Positions 18,682-27,293 are shown, counted from the stretch's first letter. The stretch is DNA of 64,000 nt from Corticimicrobacter sp040137905 (GCF_040137905.1 NZ_JBEFDG010000030.1:83574-147573); one strand, 5' to 3'. The notes: generated by a model not told the origin, from the sequence alone. Program-made: numbers and translations.

Positions 18682-21273
18682 TCAGGCGCTGACGGTGTCT
18701 GCCACGTCCTTGTAGTCTTCGATCTTGTCGAAGTTCAGGTACTGGTAGATCTTGTCGCCGTTCTCGTTGATCACACCGATATCGGCCATGTACTCTTCCT
18801 TGGTCGGAATGCGGCCCAGGCGCGAGCAGATGGCAGCCAGTTCGGCCGAACCCAGGTACACGTTGGTGTTCTTGCCGAGACGGTTGGGGAAGTTGCGGGT
18901 GCTGGTTGACATCACCGTGGCACCTTCGCGCACCTGTGCCTGGTTACCCATGCAGAGTGAGCAGCCCGGCATTTCGGTACGCGCACCTGCCGTGCCGAAC
19001 ACACCGTAGTGGCCTTCCTCGGTCAGTTGCTGGGCATCCATCTTGGTCGGCGGGGCGACCCACAGCTTGACCGGGATGTCACGCTTGCCTTCGAGCAGCT
19101 TGGAGGCGGCACGGAAGTGACCGATGTTGGTCATGCAACTGCCGATGAACACTTCGTCGATCTTGGCACCTGCCACGTCAGACAGCGTCTTGACGTCATC
19201 GGGGTCATTGGGGCAGGCGACGATGGGCTCATGCACGTCGGCCAGGTCGATGTCGATCACGGCGGCGTACTCGGCGTCTGCATCCGGCTCCAGCAGCTTG
19301 GGATCAGCCAGCCAGGCTTCCATGGCGGCGATGCGGCGGCGCAGGCTGCGTTCGTCCTGATAACCGTTGGCGATCATCCACTTCAGCATCACGATGTTGC
19401 TGTTGAGATACTCGATGATCGGGTCCTTGTTCAGGCGCACCGTGCAACCGGCAGCCGAACGCTCGGCGGAGGCGTCGGACAGTTCGAATGCCTGTTCCAC
19501 CTTGAGGTCGGGCAGACCTTCGATTTCCAGGATACGACCGGAGAAGATGTTCTTCTTGCCTTGCTTGGCAACGGTCAGCAGGCCTTGCTTGATGGCGTAC
19601 AGCGGAATGGCATTGACCAGATCGCGCAGTGTGACGCCCGGCTGCAACTTGCCCTTGAAGCGGACCAGCACGGATTCGGGCATGTCCAGCGGCATCACGC
19701 CGGTGGCAGCGGCAAAGGCCACCAGGCCGGAACCGGCCGGGAAGCTGATGCCGATCGGGAACCTGGTGTGCGAGTCACCGCCGGTACCGACGGTATCCGG
19801 CAGCAGCATGCGGTTGAGCCACGAGTGGATCACGCCATCGCCCGGACGCAGCGAAATGCCGCCGCGCGTGCTGATGAAGGCCGGCAGCGTGTGATGGGTC
19901 TTGACGTCGACAGGCTTGGGATAGGCGGCGGTGTGGCAGAACGACTGCATCACCAGGTCAGCCGAAAAGCCCAGGCAGGCCAGATCCTTGAGTTCGTCGC
20001 GGGTCATCGGGCCGGTGGTGTCCTGGCTGCCGACCGAGGTCATCTTGGGTTCGCAGTAGGTGCCTGGGCGGATGCCGGTGCCTTCAGGCAGGCCACAGGC
20101 GCGGCCCACCATCTTTTGTGCCAGAGTGTAGCCCTTGCCGGTGTCGGCAGGATTTTGCGGCAGACGGAACAGTTCGGACGGTGCCAGACCCAGCGTTTCA
20201 CGTGCCTTGGCGGTCAGGCCACGGCCAATGATCAGCGGAATGCGGCCGCCAGCGCGCACTTCGTCGAACAGCACTTCGGACTTGACCTTGAATTCGGCAA
20301 TGATGGCGCCGTTCTTGATGGCCTTGCCTTCATAGGGGCGCAGCTCGACCACGTCGCCCATTTCCATCTGCGACACATCCAGCTCGATCGGCAGGGCACC
20401 GGCATCTTCCATGGTGTTGTAGAAGATCGGGGCAATCTTGCTGCCCAGGCACACGCCGCCAAAACGCTTGTTCGGCACGAAGGGGATGTCGTCGCCGGTG
20501 AACCACAGCACCGAGTTGGTGGCGGACTTGCGCGAGGAACCGGTACCGACCACATCGCCCACGTAGGCGACCAGGTGGCCCTTTTCCTTGAGCGACTCGA
20601 TGAACTTGACCGGGCCGCGCTTGCCGTCTTCCTCGGGCTGGAAGGCTGCGCCATCGCGCTTGTTCTTGAGCATGGCCAGCGCGTGCATCGGGATGTCCGG
20701 GCGCGTGGTGGCATCGGGGGCGGGCGACAGATCGTCGGTATTGGTTTCGCCAGGGACCTTGAAAACGGTGATGGTCAGGCTTTCCGGCACTTCGGGACGG
20801 CTGGTGAACCATTCTGCGTCGGCCCAGCTCTGCAGCACGGCACGGGCATTGGCATTGCCCTTGTCGGCCTTTTCCTTGACGTCGTGGAAGGCATCGAACA
20901 CCAGCAGGGTCTTCTTGAGGCCCTCGGCCGCGGCGGCACCTACCTCTGCGTCATCCAGCAGTTCGATCAGCGGGGCAACGTTGTAGCCGCCCAGCATGGT
21001 GCCGAGCAGTTCGACCGCGTGCTTGCGGCTGATCAGTGCACACGGTTCCTTGCCGAGCGCGATGGCTGCCAGATAGGAGGCCTTGACCTTGGCGGCATCA
21101 TCCACACCGGCCGGCACGCGATATGTCAGCAGGTCGAGCAGGAAATCGGCTTCGCCTGCCGGAGGCGACTTGATCAGTTCGATCAGATCGGCCGTTTGCC
21201 GGGCAGAAAGGGGCAGGGGAGGAATACCAAGCGCGGCGCGTTCGGCGGCATGTTGACGATAGGCTTCTAGCAT
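18682..21273 (-). CDS. acnB: Bifunctional aconitate hydratase B / 2-methylisocitrate dehydratase
   Basis: 863 residues from the ATG at 21273 (MLEAYRQHAAERAALGIPPLPLS), matching the usual AcnB start and length; an in-frame upstream extension is not family-like. Main TCA-cycle aconitase in many proteobacteria. An N-terminal HEAT-like domain (about 1-160) is followed by the swivelling domain and the cluster domains; the [4Fe-4S] cysteines are in VFIGSCMTNIGHF (about 710) and GCSLCMGNQAQ (about 769-772). Transcribed alone and terminated by the hairpin at 18589. A 199-base divergent region separates it from an ArsR-type regulator and contains a strong palindrome at 21382-21402. Confidence 0.96.
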   Translation of the reverse strand: MLEAYRQHAAERAALGIPPLPLSARQTADLIELIKSPPAGEADFLLDLLTYRVPAGVDDAAKVKASYLAAIALGKEPCALISRKHAVELLGTMLGGYNVAPLIELLDDAEVGAAAAEGLKKTLLVFDAFHDVKEKADKGNANARAVLQSWADAEWFTSRPEVPESLTITVFKVPGETNTDDLSPAPDATTRPDIPMHALAMLKNKRDGAAFQPEEDGKRGPVKFIESLKEKGHLVAYVGDVVGTGSSRKSATNSVLWFTGDDIPFVPNKRFGGVCLGSKIAPIFYNTMEDAGALPIELDVSQMEMGDVVELRPYEGKAIKNGAIIAEFKVKSEVLFDEVRAGGRIPLIIGRGLTAKARETLGLAPSELFRLPQNPADTGKGYTLAQKMVGRACGLPEGTGIRPGTYCEPKMTSVGSQDTTGPMTRDELKDLACLGFSADLVMQSFCHTAAYPKPVDVKTHHTLPAFISTRGGISLRPGDGVIHSWLNRMLLPDTVGTGGDSHTRFPIGISFPAGSGLVAFAAATGVMPLDMPESVLVRFKGKLQPGVTLRDLVNAIPLYAIKQGLLTVAKQGKKNIFSGRILEIEGLPDLKVEQAFELSDASAERSAAGCTVRLNKDPIIEYLNSNIVMLKWMIANGYQDERSLRRRIAAMEAWLADPKLLEPDADAEYAAVIDIDLADVHEPIVACPNDPDDVKTLSDVAGAKIDEVFIGSCMTNIGHFRAASKLLEGKRDIPVKLWVAPPTKMDAQQLTEEGHYGVFGTAGARTEMPGCSLCMGNQAQVREGATVMSTSTRNFPNRLGKNTNVYLGSAELAAICSRLGRIPTKEEYMADIGVINENGDKIYQYLNFDKIEDYKDVADTVSA

Positions 21274-21381
21274 GGCGGCCTGTATATGAGAAGTGAGTGG
21301 GAAAATCCGGATTGCATACCACAGCGTGTGAGTCTGCACCCATTGACCGTATTGTAGGACGAAGCCTGCAGACTGGCAATA

Positions 21382-21402
21382 CTCTTATATAAGACATAAG
21401 AG
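21382..21402. promoter_or_regulatory. Candidate operator, CTCTTAT-N7-ATAAGAG
   Basis: A perfect 7-base inverted repeat separated by ATAAGAC; nested inside it is a 12-base palindrome TCTTATATAAGA at 21383-21394, so the half-site ATAAGA occurs twice plus its inverse. It lies 109 bases before the acnB start codon and 71 bases before the regulator start. The motif stands out from the GC-rich background and is a good candidate binding site for a repressor or activator of acnB, of the regulator, or of both. Confidence 0.55.
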
Positions 21403-21472
21403 GCGTTGCGGCTTTGCAGCATGGTTTTTGTCTGTTGGGCTGATAAACAGGGCTTTGCGATAAAATCGGGCC

Positions 21473-21784
21473 ATGAATACGCATGTCGCAGACAAGGAAT
21501 TCCTGCTCGCCGGTGCCGCCGAGGCTGCCGCGCTGCTCAAGGCTGTGGGCAATCCCCACCGCCTGCTTGTCCTGTGCCTGCTCATCGAACGCCAGGAAAT
21601 GAGCGTCGGTGCGCTGCTTGAGCATGTCGACCTCAGCCAGTCGGCACTGTCGCAGCATCTGGCGCGAATGCGCGAGGAAGGTATGGTGGCTTATCGCCGT
21701 GAAGCGCAAACGCTCCACTATCGCATTGCCGATCCGCGCATCGAGCGCCTGATCGCCACGCTCAAAGATATTTTCTGCCCCTGA
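21473..21784 (+). CDS. ArsR/SmtB-family regulator, YgaV/SqrR/BigR-like thiol sensor
   Basis: 103 residues with a winged helix-turn-helix; the recognition helix region reads LSQSALSQHLARMREEGMV. It closely follows the pattern of E. coli YgaV and of SqrR/BigR: LLKAVGNPHRLLVLCLL near residues 21-37 and an ending ATLKDIFCP. The two cysteines, Cys35 and Cys102, sit where those sensors carry the pair that forms a di- or tetrasulfide upon reaction with sulfane sulfur. Metal-binding ArsR motifs (ELCVCDL) are absent. No sulfide-oxidising gene is adjacent; instead acnB is divergent and yicC follows. A TAAAAT at 21461 would give a nearly leaderless message. Confidence 0.87.
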   Translation: MNTHVADKEFLLAGAAEAAALLKAVGNPHRLLVLCLLIERQEMSVGALLEHVDLSQSALSQHLARMREEGMVAYRREAQTLHYRIADPRIERLIATLKDIFCP

Positions 21785-21807
21785 TGGGGCCCAACCGGAC
21801 ATTGCCC

Positions 21808-22743
21808 ATGATTCTCAGCATGACTGCCTTCGGCAGCGGCACCGCACGGCACGACGATACCCAACTCACCATCGAGCTGCGAGGGGTCAACAGCCGTTTT
21901 CTCGATCTTCATTTCAAGTTGCCGGACGAATACCGCCACGCCGAAAGTCGCCTGCGTGAATTGTTGTCGGCTCGTCTGCTGCGCGGCAAGGTCGAGATAC
22001 GGCTGGCCAGCCAGGGGGCACGCAGCGATGTCGCGCGCATTCCCGACATGGCTGCGCTTGAGGCCTTGGCTCGCCAACTGGCGCAGGTACGCAGCATTCT
22101 GCCGGATACGCCTGCGCCCCGTCTGCAGGAAGTGCTGCAGTGGCTGGGCGGGCAGGCCGAGCAATCCGATCCTGGCGAGCGCGAGCAGGTGCAACTGGCG
22201 CTGACCCTGGAGGCTGCAGAAACGGCGCTGACCCAGTTCGTGCAGGCGCGCGAGCGCGAAGGCGCACGCCTGGCCGAGGTGGTCATGGGCTGCGCGGATA
22301 CAATTGTCACGATTCTTGATGCTCTGGAGCCGCAGTTGCCGGGTATTCAGGACGATTACCGGCAGAAACTCCAGGGCCGCCTGCAGGAATCGGTGGCGCA
22401 GGCATTTCCGGGGGGCTTTGCTCATATCGGTGGGCAGGAATTGTCGGAACGTCTGGCCAGTGAGGCCAATCTGTTTGCCTTGCGTATCGATGTGGCGGAA
22501 GAAATCGCCCGCCTGCGCTCGCACCTGGCCGAACTGCGGCACCTGTTGCAGCATGGTGCTGCCGAGGATGCTCGTGGCAAGCGCACCAGTGCGGGCAAGC
22601 GGCTGGATTTCCTGTTCCAGGAAATGAACCGTGAAGCCAATACGCTGGGCTCCAAGTCGGGCGCGCTGGTCATGACCCGTGCGGCGATGGATCTCAAGTT
22701 GCAGATCGAGCAGATGCGCGAGCAGGCTGCAAATTTTGAATGA
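21808..22743 (+). CDS. yicC: YicC family endoribonuclease
   Basis: 311 residues if started at MILSMTAFGSG (21808), the canonical family N-terminus. An ATG at 21784 overlaps the upstream stop (TGATG) and would add eight atypical residues. YicC/YloC proteins are hexameric endoribonucleases, linked in E. coli to turnover of small RNA RyhB. Family landmarks: GVNSRFLDLHFKLP near residue 27, RGKVEI near 60, and the conserved C-terminus GKRLDFLFQEMNREANTLGSKS. Neighbour rph (RNase PH) also acts on RNA 3' ends and is 33 bases downstream. Confidence 0.93.
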   Translation: MILSMTAFGSGTARHDDTQLTIELRGVNSRFLDLHFKLPDEYRHAESRLRELLSARLLRGKVEIRLASQGARSDVARIPDMAALEALARQLAQVRSILPDTPAPRLQEVLQWLGGQAEQSDPGEREQVQLALTLEAAETALTQFVQAREREGARLAEVVMGCADTIVTILDALEPQLPGIQDDYRQKLQGRLQESVAQAFPGGFAHIGGQELSERLASEANLFALRIDVAEEIARLRSHLAELRHLLQHGAAEDARGKRTSAGKRLDFLFQEMNREANTLGSKSGALVMTRAAMDLKLQIEQMREQAANFE

Positions 22744-22776
22744 CCGCATGAATGCCCATGCAACCAGGATATCTCC

Positions 22777-23523
22777 ATGAATGACTCGACTTCCCATATC
22801 CGTGCCCACGGGCGCAGCCCCGATGCGTTGCGTGATCTGTCGCTGGAGCGTGGCTTTACCTGTCATGCCGAAGGTTCGGTGCTGATCCGCATGGGGCAGA
22901 CCCATGTACTGTGCACGGCCAGCGTGCTCGATAAAGTGCCGCCTTTTCTCAAAGGCAAGGGGCAGGGCTGGGTGACGGCCGAGTACGGCATGTTGCCGCG
23001 TGCGACCCATACGCGGAGTGATCGTGAGGCGGCCAAGGGCAAGCAGAGTGGGCGAACCCAGGAAATCCAGCGTCTGATCGGTCGCAGCCTGCGCGCGGTG
23101 TTCGATCTGCAGAAACTGGGCGAGCGCACCCTGCATCTCGATTGCGATGTGCTGCAGGCTGATGGCGGAACCCGCTGTGCCTCGATTACCGGTGCCTGGG
23201 TGGCCGCCGCCGATGCTGTCGATCTGCTGCTGCAGCGCGGTGATCTGGACGAATCTCCGATCCTTGATCAGGTGGCGGCCGTGTCGGTGGGGCTGTATCG
23301 CGGTGCGCCGCTGCTGGATCTCGACTATATAGAGGATTCGGGTTGCGAGGCCGATGTCAATGTGGTGATGACGGGCCAGGGTAATCTGGTCGAGGTGCAA
23401 GGCACGGCCGAAGGCCGGGCCTTTTCTCGCCAGGAACTGGATGGACTGCTGGATCTGGCCCAGGGCGGCATTGCGCAACTGGTGACGCAGCAACGGGCGC
23501 ATCTACGACCTTTTGGCGGTTGA
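22777..23523 (+). CDS. rph: Ribonuclease PH
   Basis: 248 residues, usual length. Phosphorolytic 3'-5' exoribonuclease that trims tRNA and structured RNA 3' ends; active as a hexameric ring. Family segments are intact: GSVLIRMGQTHVLCTASV, the basic SGRTQEIQRLIGRSLRAV phosphate-binding region (about 88-105), LDCDVLQADGGTRCASITGAW near 125, and the acidic VNVVMTGQGNLVEVQGTAEG near 200. Lies directly downstream of yicC and probably in the same transcript. Confidence 0.96.
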   Translation: MNDSTSHIRAHGRSPDALRDLSLERGFTCHAEGSVLIRMGQTHVLCTASVLDKVPPFLKGKGQGWVTAEYGMLPRATHTRSDREAAKGKQSGRTQEIQRLIGRSLRAVFDLQKLGERTLHLDCDVLQADGGTRCASITGAWVAAADAVDLLLQRGDLDESPILDQVAAVSVGLYRGAPLLDLDYIEDSGCEADVNVVMTGQGNLVEVQGTAEGRAFSRQELDGLLDLAQGGIAQLVTQQRAHLRPFGG

Positions 23524-23547
23524 TCTTCGGGGACAAGAGGGCATAAT
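23520..23547 (+). promoter_or_regulatory. Candidate sigma-70 promoter for the 100-residue gene
   Basis: TTGATC and CATAAT are separated by 16 bases, 54 bases upstream of the start codon at 23601. It begins at the rph stop codon, which suggests the gene can be transcribed apart from rph. Confidence 0.5.
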
Positions 23548-23600
23548 GTCCCTATCGGCTGCAGTGCTCCTGCGGCCAGATCACCACCAAGGAGGAGACT

Positions 23601-23903
23601 ATGACAATCGTGAAAAGCGATGGCGGTATCGTCGATACCTGCGCAGAACAGGCTGCGCTGCTGTCCAAGCGGGCACACAAGGAAGCCCTGTCAGGGGCTG
23701 CGCGGGATGCCGAAGTGGCGATACTGCTGGACGGATTCCGGCAGCAGATTGTCCGCAGCGGCAGTGATATCGACCCCGAGGATGTGGCCCGGAAACTGGC
23801 AACCCGTCTGCGGCTCTATGCAGATACGCTTTACGACGAAATGCCCGAGGCCAAGGAAGTGTTGCTGAGGCTGGCTGAGGGCGTGGAGCGCCAGGAGGCT
23901 TGA
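23601..23903 (+). CDS. Hypothetical protein, small helical
   Basis: 100 residues preceded by a strong ribosome binding site (AAGGAGGAGACT just before the ATG), its own candidate promoter and a strong terminator, so this is a well-expressed single gene. The protein is almost entirely predicted helical, with charged residues throughout, an Ala-rich first half and a segment DIDPEDVARKLATRLRLYADTLYDEMPEAKEVLLRLAEG. No signal peptide, cysteine cluster (one Cys only) or recognised domain. Function unknown. Confidence 0.75.
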   Translation: MTIVKSDGGIVDTCAEQAALLSKRAHKEALSGAARDAEVAILLDGFRQQIVRSGSDIDPEDVARKLATRLRLYADTLYDEMPEAKEVLLRLAEGVERQEA

Positions 23904-23922
23904 GGTAGCCGAAGGGGGCAGG

Positions 23923-23960
23923 AAAAATACCGGTAGCGTGCCGCGCTGACCGGTATTTTT
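23923..23960. terminator. Bidirectional rho-independent terminator
   Basis: A perfect 12-base stem AAAAATACCGGT / ACCGGTATTTTT with a 14-base loop, followed by CTTTC on the plus strand and preceded by an A-run that becomes a T-run on the minus strand. It sits between two convergent genes and can serve both. Confidence 0.88.
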
Positions 23961-23963
23961 CTT

Positions 23964-24509
23964 TCAGGTCTCGTCAAAGTGCAATACGCAAAGGCCCGCG
24001 GCCACGGCAAGCTGAATCACGGGCTGCGCATTGTCCCGGTTCTGGAAGTAAAGCACATTTGTGTCATCCCATCCTGCTGCGTATATGCAGCCTTGTTCGG
24101 GGAGTATGATGAACTGTGTGGGTGCTTTCGATGGGCTGAAGCGCGACTGCGCTAAAAAACCGTCCCGCGAGGTGTAGCGCTTCAGTGTCAATTTTGCTTT
24201 TCCGGGCCAACGACCACGCCATCTGGGTGTATATATTGGGGTCAGGTCAAAAAGCGAAGCCCAATGTGCTTCCATGCTTTGGTTTCTTCTATTGCGCTCC
24301 ATTGAGTCGGTGATGTTCATCAGATGCCATTCAGACGCATCGCGAAGCCAATGATCAAATACCGAAATGGCGATTTTCTGCATGCCCCCATCAGAGTCTT
24401 TCTCCAGGATGGCTCTCATGGAGGGGAATTGCCGATGAATGTGTTGTGCATCCTGCTCTGCCAGTCGAGTCAGGATTTTCTGGTGGGATTGCGTTTTGTG
24501 GGAAACCAT
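23964..24509 (-). CDS. Hypothetical protein next to the initiator tRNA
   Basis: 181 residues from the ATG at 24509 (MVSHKTQSHQKILTRL). The frame extends to 24602 but would run through the tRNA terminator, so the inner start is preferred; no clear binding site supports either. The N-terminal part is helical (RLAEQDAQHIHRQFPSMRAIL); the C-terminal half is beta-like with aromatic and basic residues (IYTPRWRGRWPGKAKLTLKRYTS) and ends LAVAAGLCVLHFDET. Codon use is less GC-biased than neighbours. Not recognised. Position immediately 3' of a tRNA gene, a common integration site, hints at acquisition. Confidence 0.55.
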   Translation of the reverse strand: MVSHKTQSHQKILTRLAEQDAQHIHRQFPSMRAILEKDSDGGMQKIAISVFDHWLRDASEWHLMNITDSMERNRRNQSMEAHWASLFDLTPIYTPRWRGRWPGKAKLTLKRYTSRDGFLAQSRFSPSKAPTQFIILPEQGCIYAAGWDDTNVLYFQNRDNAQPVIQLAVAAGLCVLHFDET

Positions 24510-24583
24510 GTCTGTGTTTGAGCAATGCGCGCGATGGCTCGCGGGTGCGCAGCAAGAAGTGTGCAGCAAGAAACCCGGCATGA

Positions 24584-24616
24584 AAAAAGGGCCTGCCAAC
24601 AAGGCAAGCCCTTTTT
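24584..24616 (-). terminator. Terminator of the initiator tRNA gene
   Basis: Hairpin AAAAAGGGC-C-TGCC / GGCA-A-GCCCTTTTT around the loop AACAA, with a T-run on the plus strand and, because it is symmetrical, on the minus strand as well. It begins 8 bases downstream of the tRNA CCA end. Confidence 0.8.
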
Positions 24617-24623
24617 GAATATC

Positions 24624-24700
<77 letters not shown>

Positions 24701-24712
24701 TCTGAGAAAAAG

Positions 24713-24741
24713 ATTCTAACAGGCCTGTTGCTTCCGCGCAA
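24713..24741 (-). promoter_or_regulatory. Promoter of the initiator tRNA gene
   Basis: On the minus strand TTGCGC and TAGAAT are separated by 17 bases, with the -10 ending 12 bases before the first base of the tRNA. This is the spacing expected for a strong stable-RNA promoter. Confidence 0.75.
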
Positions 24742-24819
24742 GTTGAGTCTGATGGTGACTGCGTTACCATGCGATATTTGCAACAATAGGCTTTCCGTCA
24801 CGCGGGCATACTGGACCAT

Positions 24820-25512
24820 ATGGACGATAAGGATGTCATAATAGTGCTTGAGGCAGCGTTGCTGTGTGCTGCACAACCCATGCCAAATGCCGAGCTGCGC
24901 AAGTTATTCGAAGATGGGCAGCTCGATGGCGGCAGGCTTCGACTTCTACTGGGGCAGTTGGCCCATGAATGGAGTGGGCGCGGGCTTGAACTGGTCGAAC
25001 TGGCTGGCGGGTGGCGCTTCCAGAGCCGCGCAACGATGCGGCCTTATCTTGAACGATTGAGTACCGAAAAGGCACCTCGTTATTCGAGGGCAGTCCTTGA
25101 GACTCTGGCAATCATTGCATGGCGCCAGCCGGTTACGCGTGGCGATATCGAAGATATCCGGGGGGTCACTGTCTCTTCCCAGATCATCAAGACGCTTGAG
25201 GATCGGGGGTGGATCGATACCATTGGTTATCGTGATGCGCCTGGACGGCCAGGATTGCTCGCGACCACGCGACAGTTTCTCGATGATCTCGGGCTGCGTG
25301 CGCTGGATGAGCTACCCATGCTGGAACAGCAGGATACAGCTGGTCTGTTGAGCAAGATGATGGCCCGAGAGGCTGAGGGTGATGCCGGGCGCGATGCGAT
25401 TGTGCCGGATCGGCTTGCCGTCACCCGCATTGCGCAGGTCGTGCCTGATGAGGATGGCGTGGCCGATGAGGCAGATACTGCGGCTCGCGAGCAAGGCGAG
25501 CCGGAACAATAA
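24820..25512 (+). CDS. scpB: Segregation and condensation protein B
   Basis: 230 residues. ScpB dimerises and, with ScpA, bridges SMC in the chromosome condensin complex. Two winged-helix domains: residues about 8-80 (VLEAALLCAAQPMPNAELRKLF ... LVELAGGWRFQSRA) and about 85-165 (YSRAVLETLAIIAWRQPVTRGDIEDIRGV ... GRPGLLATTRQFLDDLGL), the second being the family signature. The C-terminal 60 residues are acidic and probably disordered. scpA is not adjacent here. The pseudouridine synthase gene follows 28 bases later, a common scpB-rluB arrangement. Confidence 0.95.
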   Translation: MDDKDVIIVLEAALLCAAQPMPNAELRKLFEDGQLDGGRLRLLLGQLAHEWSGRGLELVELAGGWRFQSRATMRPYLERLSTEKAPRYSRAVLETLAIIAWRQPVTRGDIEDIRGVTVSSQIIKTLEDRGWIDTIGYRDAPGRPGLLATTRQFLDDLGLRALDELPMLEQQDTAGLLSKMMAREAEGDAGRDAIVPDRLAVTRIAQVVPDEDGVADEADTAAREQGEPEQ

Positions 25513-25540
25513 TTCTTGAAATCACGAAGTTGGAGTGTCA

Positions 25541-27268
25541 GTGGCGACTAAAGAAGAAGCACTGTTGCAGACTCAGGCGGATGCATCCGCCTCCATGCCT
25601 GCGGGCGAAACCGCGGGCGGCAAGGGCAAGGGGCGCAAGTTGAGGACGCCATTCCGGCGTCGCCGCGCCGATGCTGTCGAGCCGCAGTCTGCTGGCGATG
25701 CCCAGCTTCGCGTCGAGGCTGCTGCGCCCGAGGCGGGTGCAAGCCCACGCAAGACGACGGGTGGGCGCAAGCGTCAGGGGGCTCCCCGGGCGCAAAAGCC
25801 CCAGGAAGCCCAGGGTGCGGCACCCGCTGCGGGACGAGGCAAGCGCCCGGCGACGCCTCGCAGGCGTTCTGAAAAACCTGTGAGCGCCGATGTGCAGCAG
25901 TCGGCTGTCATTATCGATCCCGAGGCCGAGCGTGAGGCGGAAGCGGCGCTGTCCTATCTGGATCAGGCGGACTCCCTGCCCAAGCGCCTGGGCAAATATC
26001 TTGAGCATGATGCGGTCATGCCCAAGCTGCACAAGGTGCTGGCCGAGGCCGGCATCGGTTCGCGGCGTGAAATGGAAGAGCTGATCGTGGCGGGCCGGGT
26101 GTCCGTCAATGGCGAACCGGCTCATATCGGTCAGCGTGTTGGTCCCAAGGATCAGGTGCGCGTCAATGGTCGTCTGGTGGCCCGCCAGGCCTCCAAGCGC
26201 AAGCATCGTGTGATCCTGTATCACAAGCCGGCAGGCGAGATCGTCAGTCATGATGATCCCGCGGGTCGTGCCAGCGTGTTTGCGCGCCTGCCCAAGCTGC
26301 GCACTGGAAAGTGGCTGTCGGTCGGTCGGCTTGATCTCAATACCGAGGGCTTGCTGATCCTGACAACGTCCGGGGACCTGGCCAATCGCCTGATGCACCC
26401 ACGTTATGGGGCCGAGCGCGAGTACGCGGTGCGTGTGCTGGGCGAGCTGGGCGACGAACAGCGCAAGGCGCTGGTCGAAGGGGTTCAGCTGGATGATGGC
26501 ATGGCGGCGTTCGGCTCCCTGGATTATCTGGGGGGGGAGGGCAGCAATCGCTGGTATCGCGTGACGCTCAATGAGGGGCGCAACCGTGAGGTTCGTCGCA
26601 TGTTCGAGGCGGCAGGCGTGACGGTCAGTCGGCTCATCCGTACCCGTTTCGGCGAGGTTGTCCTGCCGCGCAATCTGCGCCGTGGTCGCTGGGAGGAGTT
26701 GAGCGAGGATCTGGCGGCTGCATTGATGGTGCAGCTTGGCTTGCTCAACGACGATGATGATGGTGAACGTGTGCGCAAGCAGCCCAAGTCACACGACAGC
26801 GCATTGCCGCCGGGCTTCGGTACGATGGAGCGCAATGGTCTCAATGGTGCGCGAGTCAGCCGCAAGGGCAAACTGCAAGGCGGCGGCGGTGCAACATTCA
26901 GTTGCCCGTCCGATCCATTTGGGACGGGCTCTCCCCTGGTGGGTGGGTACGCAAACGGCCATCCTCTGGAGCGTGGCGAGTCCAGAGGGGCGAAGCCGGC
27001 CGGTGGTGCCCGCAAGCCGCGAGGCAAGTCGCAATCTCAATCCCAGTCCGGTTCTGCTGCGACAGGCAATGCACGTCCTGCCGCCAAGAGTGGTGGCAAG
27101 GCGGCCAGGAGCGGTGGTGGCAAGCAGGGCCGGCAGGGTGATGCGCCTGCGAAGGCGTCTGCCCAACGTCCTGCCCGACGCAAGAAAGGTAGTCAGGGGG
27201 ATGACTGGCAGCCACGCGGCGCAGCGGCGCATGAGTCCCGCCTGGGTGTGATTGGCCGTAGCCGCTGA
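25541..27268 (+). CDS. rluB: 23S rRNA pseudouridine synthase RluB-type with long basic tails
   Basis: 575 residues from the GTG at 25541, which has GGAG 5 bases upstream; the GTG two codons earlier lies on top of that site. Isomerises a uridine in helix 80-93 of 23S rRNA. Order: Ala/Lys/Arg-rich N-terminal extension (about 1-155), S4 RNA-binding domain (MPKLHKVLAEAGIGSRREMEELIVAGRVSVNG, about 158-200), catalytic domain with the active aspartate in GRLDLNTEGLL (about 265) and RNREVRRMFEAAG, then a low-complexity Lys/Arg/Ser/Gly/Ala tail of about 170 residues. E. coli RluB is under 300 residues. The tails probably add RNA affinity. Confidence 0.93.
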   Translation: MATKEEALLQTQADASASMPAGETAGGKGKGRKLRTPFRRRRADAVEPQSAGDAQLRVEAAAPEAGASPRKTTGGRKRQGAPRAQKPQEAQGAAPAAGRGKRPATPRRRSEKPVSADVQQSAVIIDPEAEREAEAALSYLDQADSLPKRLGKYLEHDAVMPKLHKVLAEAGIGSRREMEELIVAGRVSVNGEPAHIGQRVGPKDQVRVNGRLVARQASKRKHRVILYHKPAGEIVSHDDPAGRASVFARLPKLRTGKWLSVGRLDLNTEGLLILTTSGDLANRLMHPRYGAEREYAVRVLGELGDEQRKALVEGVQLDDGMAAFGSLDYLGGEGSNRWYRVTLNEGRNREVRRMFEAAGVTVSRLIRTRFGEVVLPRNLRRGRWEELSEDLAAALMVQLGLLNDDDDGERVRKQPKSHDSALPPGFGTMERNGLNGARVSRKGKLQGGGGATFSCPSDPFGTGSPLVGGYANGHPLERGESRGAKPAGGARKPRGKSQSQSQSGSAATGNARPAAKSGGKAARSGGGKQGRQGDAPAKASAQRPARRKKGSQGDDWQPRGAAAHESRLGVIGRSR

Positions 27269-27278
27269 CAACTGTTTC

Positions 27279-27287
27279 TGTTAAAAT
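27279..27287 (+). promoter_or_regulatory. Extended -10 promoter of the rimP-nusA-infB operon
   Basis: TGTTAAAAT is an extended -10 element (TG-n-TAAAAT). No good -35 is visible, which is tolerable for extended -10 promoters. It would start a leader of roughly 190 bases before rimP. Confidence 0.5.
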
Positions 27288-27293
27288 AGACGG

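Noticed and set aside
19009..21270. Long open frame antisense to acnB
   Set aside because: Shadow of acnB with Gly/Gln/His-rich nonsense product; comparable shadows occur opposite acnA, nusA, infB, typA and uvrD.
21461..21473. Leaderless transcript for the ArsR-type gene from TAAAAT
   Set aside because: The -10 is well placed but there is no -35 or extended -10 and TAAAAT is common before genes in this window; kept only as a remark.
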